Of a DNA stretch of 64,000 bases, positions 1 to 10,681 are shown in pieces. The DNA comes from Niallia taxi (GTDB taxonomy: Bacteria; Bacillota; Bacilli; Bacillales; Cytobacillaceae): positions 3,086,001 through 3,150,000 of the forward strand of contig NZ_CP102589.1 of the NCBI RefSeq assembly GCF_032818155.1. Direction: 5' to 3'. The notes beneath the pieces are model-generated. The model searched no databases and was not told the DNA's origin. It saw nothing but the letters and a program-made list of their open reading frames with translations. Made by a program: the position numbers and the translations under genes. The stretch's first letter is position 1, and each line of letters starts with the position of its first letter.

Positions 1-1225
<1,225 letters not shown>

Positions 1226-1312
1226 AAAAAGCGCCCTAGTGTAATGATTGCCCATATAGACAAATGAATATACATCATTTGTCCTTTAAGACAGCAATAC
1301 CACTCGGACGCT
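1226..1312 (-). terminator. Nested hairpin terminator of ykyA
   Basis: On the minus strand the stem AGCGTCCGAGTG pairs with CACTAGGGCGCT (two mismatches) and is followed by TTTTTATTTAT. Inside the long loop is a second perfect hairpin, ACAAATGA/TCATTTGT (1260-1282). The structure starts seven bases after the ykyA stop codon. The nested form is unusual for a simple terminator. Confidence 0.7.
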
Positions 1313-1319
1313 GAATAAT

Positions 1320-2009
1320 TTATTCCGCCTGTTTATCTTCCACTTTTACTTCCACACCAGCTTTTTCGTAGAAATCTATTTTTAAGTCATTGTATTGCTT
1401 CGTTAATTTATTAAATTCTTCATTATTATCGAGCACCTTCTGATAAACCTCATTGATCTTTTGAATTTGTTCTTCCAGTGCATCTATCTTTACATCCTTG
1501 TTTTTAAACATTTCATAAAGCTCATTATCATACTTCAAACCAGTCGTATAGTTGTCATACAGTTTGTCGTGAACCTCATATCTGTCCATCATCACATCGT
1601 ATAGTTTTTCAGCTTGTTTTTTTAATTCTGTTTCACCTTCGCCGTCCATCTCTTCCATAATCGGTTTAACCTTCTCAAAGGCTTCCTTTGATTCTTGAAT
1701 GCTTTCTTCCTCTTTATCCATGTATTCCTTCCTTTTGGCAACAGAGGCAAGCGCTTCATCTGATAGAGTTTTTATTTCATCCATTTTCTCAAGTCCTAAG
1801 GAAATGATTTTAGCATATATCTCTTGTTCGTTTTTTTCTAGTTTAACTAGCGGATCCTGCTGTTTTTCGAACTCACTCTCTAGTTCTACTACATCCTCCA
1901 GCCTTTCATGCATCTTTTCCCCTGGTGACTCAAAGCCCTTGCAAGCGGACAAGCTGGTTATAATTAAAATGATAAGTACTGCTGCTGCTAGTCTTTTTGC
2001 TGTTTTCAA
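1320..2009 (-). CDS. ykyA: YkyA-family cell-wall binding lipoprotein
   Basis: A 229-residue lipoprotein. A short hydrophobic signal peptide ends in the lipobox LSAC with the lipidated Cys at residue 23. The rest is highly charged, Glu/Lys-rich and predicted helical (probably coiled coil), as in the YkyA family of putative cell-wall binding lipoproteins. Its cellular role is not established. The frame could begin at a GTG at 2024, but that GTG overlaps the ribosome site GAGGAGG; the TTG at 2009, six bases after GAGGAGG, is the better start. As in B. subtilis the gene lies beside pdhA and the deformylase. It diverges from def. Confidence 0.85.
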   Translation of the reverse strand: MKTAKRLAAAVLIILIITSLSACKGFESPGEKMHERLEDVVELESEFEKQQDPLVKLEKNEQEIYAKIISLGLEKMDEIKTLSDEALASVAKRKEYMDKEEESIQESKEAFEKVKPIMEEMDGEGETELKKQAEKLYDVMMDRYEVHDKLYDNYTTGLKYDNELYEMFKNKDVKIDALEEQIQKINEVYQKVLDNNEEFNKLTKQYNDLKIDFYEKAGVEVKVEDKQAE

Positions 2010-2307
2010 TGATATCCTCCTCACTCTCTCTTCTTAAAACCGCAAATCTATTGTTGTTTTGTTGTATTTTTTGTATAACCACTCTATTCTGCCATTTGTG
2101 AAACAAGTGAGCAAATTTCACTTCTACCACAAATAATATGTCTATTAAAAACTATTCACATCTCTTCTTTTATATTACTAATTCTAGTATTTTATTTTTC
2201 CACTATTGTTTTTAGAAGACATGCTAAGGATTAACTTTTTATAATTTGTCTGTTAGACTTAGTATCGTATTTAATCATAATGTAGAAGCAAAAAGGAAGT
2301 GATCTGT

Positions 2308-2862
2308 TTGATAACGATGAAGGACATCATTCGCGACGGTCATCCGACATTACGTAAAGTAGCGGAAGAGGTATCCATTCCTGCAAGCAAGGAAGACAAA
2401 CAAATATTAGAAAGCATGATGGAATATTTAATAAACAGCCAAGACCCGGAAAAAGCGGAAAAATATGAGCTTAGAGGCGGAGTGGGCTTAGCAGCACCAC
2501 AAATTAATGTACCGAAGCGTATGATTGCTGTCCATGCAAAGGACGAAAACGGAAAGCAATTCAGCTACGCCTTGTTTAACCCTAAGATTCTCAGCCATTC
2601 CATTGAAAAATCTTATTTGACTGGCGGGGAAGGCTGCTTGTCAGTTGATGAAGCAATACCTGGTTTTGTACCTAGAAATGCAAGAATCACTGTTAAAGGA
2701 ATTGATCTTGATAACAATGAAGTAAAGCTAAGGCTCAAAGGGCTTATGGCTATCATTTTCCAACATGAAATTGACCATTTGAATGGTGTCATGTTCTATG
2801 ATCATATAAATACAGAAGCACCGTATACACCTGTCGAGAATGCCATACCAATAGATAGATGA
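2308..2862 (+). CDS. defB: Peptide deformylase (YkrB/DefB type)
   Basis: A 184-residue peptide deformylase. It removes the formyl group from the initiator methionine of nascent proteins in the cytosol using a bound metal ion. All three family motifs are present: GVGLAAPQ (motif 1), EGCLSVDE (motif 2, with the metal-ligand Cys) and the HEIDHLNG motif 3 carrying the two metal-binding His and the catalytic Glu. The match to B. subtilis YkrB is very close. A longer frame starts with GTG at 2299, but GGAAG lies eight bases before the TTG at 2308, and MITMKD aligns with the B. subtilis N-terminus, so I use TTG. A strong terminator follows. Confidence 0.95.
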   Translation: MITMKDIIRDGHPTLRKVAEEVSIPASKEDKQILESMMEYLINSQDPEKAEKYELRGGVGLAAPQINVPKRMIAVHAKDENGKQFSYALFNPKILSHSIEKSYLTGGEGCLSVDEAIPGFVPRNARITVKGIDLDNNEVKLRLKGLMAIIFQHEIDHLNGVMFYDHINTEAPYTPVENAIPIDR

Positions 2863-2881
2863 TATTTTACAGAATTCAAAG

Positions 2882-2918
2882 AACCCGAACTTCTTATGTG
2901 AAAAGTTCGGGTTTTTTT
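2882..2918 (+). terminator. Terminator of def
   Basis: A perfect 11-bp stem, AACCCGAACTT/AAGTTCGGGTT, is followed by a run of seven T. Confidence 0.9.
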
Positions 2919-3182
2919 GCTGTTTTCACCTTTCAGATTAGCGACAGAAGGTTATTTTGCTTGCATCCACTGTTCGCCTATTTTTCTAAAACTTCTATTA
3001 TATGTAAGAAACATTGCTAGTGTTACATATACTAACAGTATAAGTACAAATGAATTTCCCACCTTTATATCTTCTAAATAACATAATTTTCTCGTTTCAG
3101 GACAAAATACACCATATAATCAAAGGAAAGCTTTACTTTGTACAAGAATGGTTTAAAATAGGAAGTAAGGAGATGATCCACT

Positions 3183-3254
3183 ATGTTAAAAAAGCTTCGT
3201 CAAAAGCTTCGTAGACAGTGGAAAGATTTGTTGCGTAAAAAAACAATTGCTTAA
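3183..3254 (+). CDS. Candidate 23-residue cationic amphipathic peptide
   Basis: A short frame starting with ATG and preceded by a strong AAGGAG site at nine bases encodes a peptide of 23 residues, about ten of them Lys or Arg. The heptad-like hydrophobic spacing (L..L..KL..) would form an amphipathic helix. An 11-base direct repeat, AAAAGCTTCGT, encodes the repeated K-L-R unit. It stands alone between the def terminator and rpoY. I do not recognise the family. It could be a genuine micro-protein, a type I toxin-like peptide, or chance. The ribosome site is the main support. Confidence 0.45.
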   Translation: MLKKLRQKLRRQWKDLLRKKTIA

Positions 3255-3594
3255 AACATAACCGATTGTTCCATTAGGGTCTGACCTCATTTTGCCAACA
3301 CGCATATAAAGTGCCTTTTTAGGGTATGTATGTGCATGTAGATTGCCAGAGTGTTGGGCCTTTTGTTTATTTTAGAAAAGTGTACCGTATACCCCCTCGA
3401 AAACTTATTATTTTTGGAATAGTATGCTATTATACGATTATCTGGATTTAGGAGCACTTGCAATAAATCCATATTTTTAACACAAAAAGCTTACATATCT
3501 TTACAATAAAGCGATTTCTATATAGAAATACATGAAAAACATGTTAATTTTTTATATAATATAAATTAGATACTATTTTTAAGGAGCGATTCAC
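3255..3594. other. Gap upstream of rpoY-rnjA
   Basis: About 340 bases, AT-rich, contain the promoter region of the rpoY-rnjA operon. No reading frame with a ribosome site and no clear riboswitch is visible. A TATAAT-like motif occurs near 3553-3560, but its -35 is unclear. Confidence 0.35.
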
Positions 3595-3807
3595 ATGGTC
3601 TACAAAGTTTACTACCAAGAATTAAAAACAGAGGTACCAGTAAGAGAAAAAACAAAAACAATATACGTAGAAGGCGTATCAGAAAGAGATGTCCGGACTA
3701 AACTAGGGGAAAAACCTTATAATATTGAATTTGTATGCCCTGTAGATGGAGCATTTTTAGATTACGAAAAACAAAATGAAGATTTTAGAGTATTGGAGAT
3801 TGAATAA
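3595..3807 (+). CDS. rpoY: RNA polymerase epsilon subunit
   Basis: A 70-residue protein matching RpoY (YkzG), the small epsilon subunit that binds core RNA polymerase in Bacillota. The characteristic stretches [16 protein letters not shown] and the acidic C-terminus FRVLEIE are present and the length is normal. A GGAGCG site precedes the ATG. The stop codon overlaps the start of rnjA by one base (TAATG), the same two-gene arrangement as in B. subtilis, indicating translational coupling. Confidence 0.95.
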   Translation: MVYKVYYQELKTEVPVREKTKTIYVEGVSERDVRTKLGEKPYNIEFVCPVDGAFLDYEKQNEDFRVLEIE

Positions 3808-5474
3808 TGAAATTTGTTAAAAACGATCAAACAGCTGTATTTGCTCTAGGAGGACTAGGGGAAATCGGAAAAAACACATACGGTGTGCAATTCCAAGATG
3901 AGATCATTTTAATCGATGCAGGAATCAAGTTTCCGGAGGACGAGCTCCTTGGTATCGATTATGTGATACCTGATTATAGTTTCCTTGTAAAAAATGCAGA
4001 TAAAATTAAAGGTTTATTTATCACACACGGACATGAAGACCATATCGGAGGCATTCCTTACCTGTTAAGACAAGTAAATATCCCTCTATATGGCGGAAAG
4101 CTCGCACTTGCGCTTGTGCGCAACAAGCTAGAAGAACATGGATTGTTAAGACAAACAACCATGCACGAAATTAAAGAAGATGATGTCATTAAATTTAGAA
4201 AAACATCTGTTTCCTTCTTTAAAACAACACATAGTATTCCTGATTCATACGGTGTTGTTGTCAAGACTCCTCCAGGCCAAATTGTTCATACAGGAGATTT
4301 CAAATTTGACTTCACACCTGTTGGCGAGCCTGCGAACTTGACGAAGATGGCGGAGATCGGAAAAGAAGGAGTGCTTTGTCTCCTTTCTGACAGCACAAAC
4401 AGTGAAGTGCCTAACTTCACTATGTCTGAACGAAAAGTCGGTGAAAGCATCCAAGATATTTTCAGAAAAGCGGACGGACGTCTTATTTTCGCTACTTTCG
4501 CTTCTAATATATACAGACTTCAGCAAGTCACAGATGCTGCGGTAGAATTCGGACGTAAGGTTGCCGTATTTGGACGAAGCATGGAAGCGGCCATTAATAT
4601 TGGGCTTGATCTTGGATTTATTAAAGCACCGAAAGAAACGTTTATTGAACCACATCAAATTAATCGTTTACCTGCAAATCAAGTAACGATTCTTTGTACA
4701 GGAAGCCAAGGAGAACCGATGGCAGCAATGTCCAGAATTGCAAACGGCACACATCGCCAAATTCAAATTATCCCTGGAGATACAGTTGTCTTCTCGTCTT
4801 CGCCGATTCCTGGTAATACATTAAGTGTTAATAAAACAATTAATCAGCTTTACCGTGCTGGTGCCGAAGTTATTCACGGACCTTTAAATAATATTCATAC
4901 ATCTGGTCACGGCGGACAGCAAGAGCAAAAGCTTATGCTCCGATTAATTAAGCCGAAATTCTTCATGCCTATTCACGGAGAATTCAGAATGCAAAAAATC
5001 CATACACAAACGGCAATTGATTGCGGTGTGGAAGAAGAAAATTGCTTTATTATGGACAATGGCGAAGTATTGGCTCTATCAAGTGATACAGCACAAGTTG
5101 CAGGAAAAATCCCTTCTGGTTCCGTTTATATTGACGGCAGCGGAATTGGCGATATCGGCAATATTGTATTACGCGACCGCCGCATCTTGTCAGAAGAAGG
5201 ACTTGTTGTTGTTGTTGTCAGCATCAACATGAAAGACTTTAAGATTTCTGCTGGACCTGACCTTATCTCAAGAGGATTTGTGTATATGCGTGAATCAGGT
5301 GATTTAATAAATGATGCTCAATCATTAATTAATAAACATCTGAACAAAGTTATGGAGCGTAAAACTACACAATGGTCTGAAATTAAGAATGAGATTATCG
5401 ATACACTTTCTCCATTCTTATATGAAAAAACAAAAAGAAGACCGATGATACTTCCTATCATCATGGAAGTTTAA
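3807..5474 (+). CDS. rnjA: Ribonuclease J1
   Basis: A 555-residue metallo-beta-lactamase/beta-CASP ribonuclease. It acts as 5'-to-3' exonuclease and endonuclease in mRNA turnover and rRNA maturation. The zinc-binding motif HGHEDH lies at residues 74-79, and later motifs include THSIPDS, GDFKFD, SDSTN and HVSGH-like HTSGHGG. Full length agrees with the family. It overlaps rpoY by one base and ends in a bidirectional terminator. The identification rests on the very close match to B. subtilis RNase J1 and the neighbourhood; RNase J2 genes lie elsewhere in relatives. Confidence 0.97.
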   Translation: MKFVKNDQTAVFALGGLGEIGKNTYGVQFQDEIILIDAGIKFPEDELLGIDYVIPDYSFLVKNADKIKGLFITHGHEDHIGGIPYLLRQVNIPLYGGKLALALVRNKLEEHGLLRQTTMHEIKEDDVIKFRKTSVSFFKTTHSIPDSYGVVVKTPPGQIVHTGDFKFDFTPVGEPANLTKMAEIGKEGVLCLLSDSTNSEVPNFTMSERKVGESIQDIFRKADGRLIFATFASNIYRLQQVTDAAVEFGRKVAVFGRSMEAAINIGLDLGFIKAPKETFIEPHQINRLPANQVTILCTGSQGEPMAAMSRIANGTHRQIQIIPGDTVVFSSSPIPGNTLSVNKTINQLYRAGAEVIHGPLNNIHTSGHGGQQEQKLMLRLIKPKFFMPIHGEFRMQKIHTQTAIDCGVEEENCFIMDNGEVLALSSDTAQVAGKIPSGSVYIDGSGIGDIGNIVLRDRRILSEEGLVVVVVSINMKDFKISAGPDLISRGFVYMRESGDLINDAQSLINKHLNKVMERKTTQWSEIKNEIIDTLSPFLYEKTKRRPMILPIIMEV

Positions 5475-5482
5475 TAAACAAC

Positions 5483-5513
5483 AAAAGGCTCAGCAGCTGC
5501 TGAGCCTTTTCTT
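5483..5513. terminator. Bidirectional terminator between rnjA and ktrC
   Basis: A perfect palindrome, AAAAGGCTCAGCAG followed by CTGCTGAGCCTTTT, gives T-rich tails in both directions and separates two convergent genes. Confidence 0.9.
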
Positions 5514-6172
5514 TATGACATCACTTTCTTTTCAAATCGATTAATATCAGAATCCGCACCTATAACAATCAGGATATCTTTCTCTTCAATCGGCTCATTC
5601 GCTTGCGGCGAAACAATAATATCATTTTCTCTTTTAATGGCCACAATTGTTATTCCATACCTTGCCCGTATGTCTAAATCGACCATTGTACGCCCTGCTA
5701 AACGATTGCTTGCTTTGATTTCGACAATACTATGCTCATCAGAAAGCTCCAGATAGTCAAGAACGTTATTTGACACGATATTGTGGGCAATTCTTTTTCC
5801 CATATCCCTTTCAGGATGGATAATGGAATCTGCACCGATTTTTTTCAGCACTTTCTCATGATAATCATTTTGTGCCTTAACAGTAATATTATTTACACCC
5901 ATTTCTTTTAGAATCAGTGTCGTTAATATGCTCGCTTGAATATCGTCACCTATTGCCACAATAACATGCTCAAAGTTCCTTATTCCGAGGCTCTTGAGCA
6001 CATTTTCATCCACTGAGTTTCCCACAACTGCATGTGACACAATATTAGCATACTCATTGACACGCTCCTCATTTTTGTCAATGACCATCACTTCCATGCC
6101 TAGTTCCATCAATTCCTTACATATGCTACCGCCAAAACGGCCAAGACCGATTACTGCAAATTCCTTCTTCAT
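5513..6172 (-). CDS. ktrC: KtrC, cytosolic RCK gating subunit of a K+ transporter
   Basis: A 219-residue RCK protein: an N-terminal Rossmann domain with GLGRFG (residues 9-14) that binds nucleotide, and a C-terminal RCK_C domain (about 135-215). In B. subtilis KtrC forms the octameric ring under the membrane subunit KtrD, and RCK_C domains of this group bind c-di-AMP, which closes the channel. The gene is next to rnjA, as in B. subtilis. Its likely partner KtrD is encoded at 51811-53172. A GGAGG site lies before the ATG. No ydaO (c-di-AMP) riboswitch is visible upstream. Confidence 0.92.
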   Translation of the reverse strand: MKKEFAVIGLGRFGGSICKELMELGMEVMVIDKNEERVNEYANIVSHAVVGNSVDENVLKSLGIRNFEHVIVAIGDDIQASILTTLILKEMGVNNITVKAQNDYHEKVLKKIGADSIIHPERDMGKRIAHNIVSNNVLDYLELSDEHSIVEIKASNRLAGRTMVDLDIRARYGITIVAIKRENDIIVSPQANEPIEEKDILIVIGADSDINRFEKKVMS

Positions 6173-6256
6173 GTATTTCCTCCAGTGTTATTACCTTATT
6201 TTATAATAATAAAGGAATAGCTCGCAATTTGCCAGCAAGACCAATACTAGAAAAAG

Positions 6257-6296
6257 AAACAAAAAACACCATCTTTAACAAGCAAGACAGTGTTTT
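6257..6296 (-). terminator. Terminator of the ABC exporter operon
   Basis: On the minus strand AAAACACTGTCTT pairs with AAGATGGTGTTTT and is followed by TTGTTTCTTTTTC. Confidence 0.7.
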
Positions 6297-6302
6297 ACAA
6301 AG

Positions 6303-8129
6303 CTATATAGCATTAAGCATTTTAAACTGCGCTTCTACCAAGTGATAATAAATACCCTTTTGCTCCATTAACTGATCATGTGACCCTTCCTCCATTATAC
6401 TGCCATGGTCGAGAACAACTATCTTATCAGCATCTCTTATCGTTGACAGCCTGTGTGCAATCATAATTGCAGTCCTGCCCTTAAGTAGCGTTCGCAATGC
6501 TTCTTGAATCTTAAGTTCTGTCTCTGTATCAATACTCGCTGTCGCCTCATCTAATATCAGTATGCGCGGATTTGCCAATAAAGCTCTCGAAAAGGATAAT
6601 AGCTGTCTTTGCCCAACAGATAGAATATTCCCCCGCTCTTCTACCTCTGTTCGATACTTGTTTGGAAGTGCCTCAATAAAGGTATGTGCACCAATCGCTT
6701 TTGCCGAAGCAATCACTTCCTCATCCGTTGCATCCGGCCTGCCAAAACGAATATTCTCCATGATAGTACCAGAAAAAATAAATGTATCCTGAAGGACGAT
6801 ACTAATTTGCTTACGTAATGATTGCAACGAAATATTTTTTATGTCAATTCCATCTACCGTAATTTCTCCTTTAGTCGAATCATAAAAACGGCTTATTAAA
6901 TTGGCAATCGTTGTTTTTCCAGAGCCAGTATGACCAACAAGTGCAACAGTCTCGCCAGCTCCTATAGTCAAATCGACTCCATTTAAAGCCTTACGTTTGC
7001 TTGTATAAGCGAACTCAACGCCTTTAAAACAGACCTGCCCCTTCATTTCCTGAACAATAACGGGATTATCTATTTCTGATACATTAGGTTTTTCATCTAA
7101 AAACTCGAAAATCCGCTCTGATGATGCCATGCCCATCAGCAGCTGGTTATACACCATACCAAGCCTTGAGATTGGTTCCCAAAACATGCCTAAATAAAAG
7201 GCAAAGGAAACAAAAACTCCAATAGTCATACCATGCTGAATTAAGTAAGCACCATACCAAATTAGCACGGCTGTTCCGATAGCATTTGTTATTTCCACAA
7301 ATGGGCGGAACATGGCATTTTGTTTGGACGCATTCTGCCAGCTATCAAAATTCTCTTTGTTTAACCCATTAAAAAACATCATATTTGGCTTTTCCTGTGT
7401 AGAAGCCTGTGTAACTCTTATTCCTTGAATGCTTTCATTTAGATGGGAGTTAAGCTTTGATTGCTTCAGTCTCACTAATTGCCATGATTTCCTGATTTTC
7501 CGCCGTAATGCTGTTGAGATAAAGAACATCACTGGAATAATTACTAATACAGCTAATGCTAATTCAGGGCTTAAGGAAAGGAGAATAACAAATATGCCAA
7601 TCAGCAGGATAATATCCATTAATAAGTTGATAACACCATTTGTAAACAGCTCTTGCAGAGAATTAATATCATTTAAAATTCTAACTAGGATTGATCCTGC
7701 AGACCGTTCATCAAAAAAACGGTGTGACAGCTTTTGAACATGTGTAAAAAGATGCTTACGCAAATCATAAATAACATTTTGACCTAGTGTATTCATCCAT
7801 TTAATACGATAGTAGTTTGCTGCATAGGATGCCGCATACATTGCCCCTATCAGCAACACTAATATTGTCAGCTGACCTCCATCCTTATTAATGATTGCTT
7901 GATCTAATACGTAAATACCAATTAATATTGGAATAATAAGCCTAACTGCTGTCGTGATAAGGACCGAGATAATCGACAATGGCAACAGATTCTTTTGATA
8001 TGGTTTCATATAGCTAAGTAAACGCCACATTTGCTTCCAGTTAAATTGTTTCTCAATTACCTCTTCTGTCGTGTATTTAAACCTATTTAAAATTAGGGCT
8101 TCCTTGCTTTCCTTTTTTTGGTTACTCAT
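6303..8129 (-). CDS. Heterodimeric ABC exporter, subunit with degenerate signature motif
   Basis: A 608-residue half-transporter: a six-helix membrane domain (about residues 45-330) fused to an ATPase domain (about 365-600). It likely exports hydrophobic compounds or drugs together with the gene upstream. Walker A GHTGSGKTT (399-407), Walker B ILILDE with catalytic Glu528, and H-loop His559 are all intact, but the signature is LSVGQ (503-507) instead of LSGGQ. The partner has the complementary defect. The two genes are 17 bases apart and form one operon. Resembles the YfiC/YheH type; the substrate cannot be read from sequence. Confidence 0.88.
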   Translation of the reverse strand: MSNQKKESKEALILNRFKYTTEEVIEKQFNWKQMWRLLSYMKPYQKNLLPLSIISVLITTAVRLIIPILIGIYVLDQAIINKDGGQLTILVLLIGAMYAASYAANYYRIKWMNTLGQNVIYDLRKHLFTHVQKLSHRFFDERSAGSILVRILNDINSLQELFTNGVINLLMDIILLIGIFVILLSLSPELALAVLVIIPVMFFISTALRRKIRKSWQLVRLKQSKLNSHLNESIQGIRVTQASTQEKPNMMFFNGLNKENFDSWQNASKQNAMFRPFVEITNAIGTAVLIWYGAYLIQHGMTIGVFVSFAFYLGMFWEPISRLGMVYNQLLMGMASSERIFEFLDEKPNVSEIDNPVIVQEMKGQVCFKGVEFAYTSKRKALNGVDLTIGAGETVALVGHTGSGKTTIANLISRFYDSTKGEITVDGIDIKNISLQSLRKQISIVLQDTFIFSGTIMENIRFGRPDATDEEVIASAKAIGAHTFIEALPNKYRTEVEERGNILSVGQRQLLSFSRALLANPRILILDEATASIDTETELKIQEALRTLLKGRTAIMIAHRLSTIRDADKIVVLDHGSIMEEGSHDQLMEQKGIYYHLVEAQFKMLNAI

Positions 8130-8146
8130 TTTATCCCCCCTGTTCC

Positions 8147-9892
8147 TTACGCATTTATTATCTTTTTCTGATCTTTGAACTGGATATCGTAAATTCTCCG
8201 GTAAGGACCATTTTGAGTAATCAGCTCCGCATGGCAGCCTCTTTCCACGATATGTCCGTCAGCTAGGACTAGTATTTCATCAGCATGTTTAATTGATGAA
8301 ATACGATGGGCAATTATAAACGTAGTTTTATTTTCCATGATTGCATTTAATTCCTTTTGAATTGTGAATTCTGTCTGCATATCTACAGCACTTGTGGCAT
8401 CATCAAGAATAAGAATACTTGGGTTAATACAAATAGCTCTAGCAATAGCAATCCTTTGCTTTTGGCCTCCAGACAGCCCTAAGCCTCGTTCACCAAGCAT
8501 TGTGTCATACCCATCAGGCAGCTCCATAATAAAATCATGTGCTTGAGCAAGCTTTGCGGCATGGACAATTTCTTCCATCGTACTTTCAGGCTTGCCATAA
8601 GCTATATTGCTTTTTATGGAGGATGAAAATAAAAACGATTCCTGTGACACCAATCCGATATTGCCGCGAAGTGATTCGATTTCATATTCCTCTACATTAT
8701 GTCCGTCAATAAGCACAGCACCGTCTGATGCTTCATAAAATCTTGTCAGCAGCTGTGTAATACTAGTTTTTCCAGATCCAGTACCGCCGATCAAACCAAT
8801 GGTCTTGCCTGGATGTGCGCTAAAACTAATTTCATTAAGTGCAAAGCCCTCTTTTGTTGCATATTTAAGGCTTACATCACAAAACTCTACTTTCCCTTCA
8901 AGCTTCTCTGCATGTTTAGCACCTAACTTATCTGCAATTAAATAATCTTTATCTAAAATTTCCAACAGTCTTTCTCCAGAAGCCTTAGCTTGCGAGAACT
9001 GATTGACGACAAAGCCTAGGTTCATGATTGGCCACATAATATAGCCAAGCAAGCTATAAAAGGCAACGAGTTCGCCAGGCTGCAGACTGTCATTAATCAC
9101 CAAATACCCACCATAGGCAATCAAAAGCAAAACGCTTACATTTCCTAAAAACTCCATTAACGGAAAGTACTTAGACCATATATTTGATGTAAATAAATAT
9201 TGATCTTTATAGTCTCCGTTTGCTTTATTAAACTTTCCAACTTCGAAATCCTCTCTTGATAGAGATTTCACTGTATTAATACCGCTAATATTTTCTTGCA
9301 CCTTTGTATTAAGAACTCCAAAGGACTTTCTTATTCCTCTGAATGCTGGATGGACAGCTTTGTCAAACTTATATGTAACGACAGCTAAAAAAGGAATCGT
9401 CACAAGTGTGACCAATGTTAATGAAACAGAGTAATTCAACATAACAGCAAAGCTGACAGCAATCAACAGCACAAACCGGATCAGCTCAGAAAACCCTACA
9501 GATAAAAAAAACCGAAACCCTTCGACATCTGCAGTAAGCCTTGACATCAGATCGCCTGTTTTTGCATTATCATAATAAGAAAACGGCAGATACTGCAGCT
9601 TTTTGTATAGTCCATTTCGTAATAAATAGACAGAGCTTATGCCAAACATATCACCTGTATATTGGTAAATGTAAGTCGCAATCCCTTTTACAATCATGAC
9701 AGCAATAAAGCCGATAGCCAAATACGGTATCCAACCATATTCACCTTTTAAAACAACTTCATCAATTGTGAGCTGCAGTATAATCGGATAAACAACCGTA
9801 ATACCTGTTACGACAATTAAAAAAAGAATCGAAATAATAAAATACTTCTTAAATGGTAAATAGTAAGACTTTAACTTTTGAAATGTTTCCAA
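8147..9892 (-). CDS. Heterodimeric ABC exporter, subunit with degenerate Walker B
   Basis: A 581-residue half-transporter: membrane domain about residues 15-300, ATPase domain about 335-575. Walker A GGTGSGKTS (369-377) and signature LSGGQ (473-477) are canonical, but Walker B reads ILILDD, with Asp498 where the catalytic Glu normally stands. H-loop His529 is present. Paired with the downstream subunit's LSVGQ, this leaves one consensus and one degenerate ATP site, the hallmark of heterodimeric exporters such as BmrCD or TM287/288. The start is a TTG, seven bases after GGGGGAG. It is the first gene of the two-gene operon. Confidence 0.88.
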   Translation of the reverse strand: METFQKLKSYYLPFKKYFIISILFLIVVTGITVVYPIILQLTIDEVVLKGEYGWIPYLAIGFIAVMIVKGIATYIYQYTGDMFGISSVYLLRNGLYKKLQYLPFSYYDNAKTGDLMSRLTADVEGFRFFLSVGFSELIRFVLLIAVSFAVMLNYSVSLTLVTLVTIPFLAVVTYKFDKAVHPAFRGIRKSFGVLNTKVQENISGINTVKSLSREDFEVGKFNKANGDYKDQYLFTSNIWSKYFPLMEFLGNVSVLLLIAYGGYLVINDSLQPGELVAFYSLLGYIMWPIMNLGFVVNQFSQAKASGERLLEILDKDYLIADKLGAKHAEKLEGKVEFCDVSLKYATKEGFALNEISFSAHPGKTIGLIGGTGSGKTSITQLLTRFYEASDGAVLIDGHNVEEYEIESLRGNIGLVSQESFLFSSSIKSNIAYGKPESTMEEIVHAAKLAQAHDFIMELPDGYDTMLGERGLGLSGGQKQRIAIARAICINPSILILDDATSAVDMQTEFTIQKELNAIMENKTTFIIAHRISSIKHADEILVLADGHIVERGCHAELITQNGPYRRIYDIQFKDQKKIINA

Positions 9893-10099
9893 GACCTTGC
9901 TCCCCCTCTACCTACATCATTGCACCCCAGAGATAAGCTAAAAGCAAAAAAAGTTGCACTATTAATATAACGGTTTTCGAAATATTAATCTACAGGTTTT
10001 GGAAGATAATTTTAGAAATTTTTCGAAATAATAGTTATTTTTTATTTACTGCATAATTTAGTACCTAAGTTTATAGGGGAGCTGATTTTAGTTAAGCAT

Positions 10100-10127
10100 A
10101 AAAAAACAACCTCCTATTTGAGATTGT
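10100..10127 (-). terminator. Terminator of ykuV
   Basis: On the minus strand ACAATCTC pairs with GAGGTTGT (one G-U pair), followed by a run of T. Confidence 0.65.
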
Positions 10128-10154
10128 CTCTAGCCACATTATCAAGCTTTGCTA

Positions 10155-10619
10155 TTATTCTTTTTCAGCAGGATTTGCTTGATCATCAAGCACTCTATTA
10201 ACCCGCTTTTCAAGCATCTTTATTCCGCTTCCGCCAGCTTGATAATGTCTCAGCTGACCTGTCTTATCAAAAACATAATATGCTGGCACATATTCGTTTT
10301 CGAATGCTTCTGTCAATTTATGCTCTCCGTCAACAAAAATTGGCTGGGTAATTCCAAGCTCTTCAGCAGTTGCTTTTATCTTATCATCGTTCAAATCTGC
10401 TTCTGATCTAGGCATATGTACCGCCATAAAATTCAGCTTTTCGCTGTATTCATCTCTAAAAATATTAATTTGCGGCATAGATTCTTTACATAAGTAGCAA
10501 CTAATAGACCAGAAATGAATTAAGGTCGGTTTTTCACCAAGCAGGTCGGTTTTTGCTACTTCTCCGTTCAGCCACGCTGTGGCTCCTGTCAATTCAGGCA
10601 TTTGCTCACGCAATTTCAT
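10155..10619 (-). CDS. ykuV: YkuV-type thiol-disulfide oxidoreductase
   Basis: A 154-residue thioredoxin-fold protein of the redoxin/TlpA group. It has no signal peptide and so is cytosolic. The active-site CXXC is C41-Y-L-C44 in the context HFWSISCYLC; B. subtilis YkuV has CHLC there. The conserved cis-proline loop (EYVPAYYVFD) is present. It probably shuttles electrons or reduces disulfides, perhaps serving the adjacent peroxiredoxin YkuU, 62 bases upstream in the same direction. The close match along the whole length, including QAGGSGMKMLEKR-like IKMLEKRVNRVL, makes the orthology clear. Confidence 0.92.
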   Translation of the reverse strand: MKLREQMPELTGATAWLNGEVAKTDLLGEKPTLIHFWSISCYLCKESMPQINIFRDEYSEKLNFMAVHMPRSEADLNDDKIKATAEELGITQPIFVDGEHKLTEAFENEYVPAYYVFDKTGQLRHYQAGGSGIKMLEKRVNRVLDDQANPAEKE

Positions 10620-10681
10620 TTTTTACCCCCTTATTTCCATCACACTAAAAATTCACTAGTTAGGTTCCCCTTGTCTGCAAA

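Noticed and set aside
1699..2037. Ser-rich 112-codon frame on the plus strand
   Set aside because: It is antisense to the Glu/Lys-rich ykyA gene, which creates Ser/Phe-rich frames; no ribosome site.
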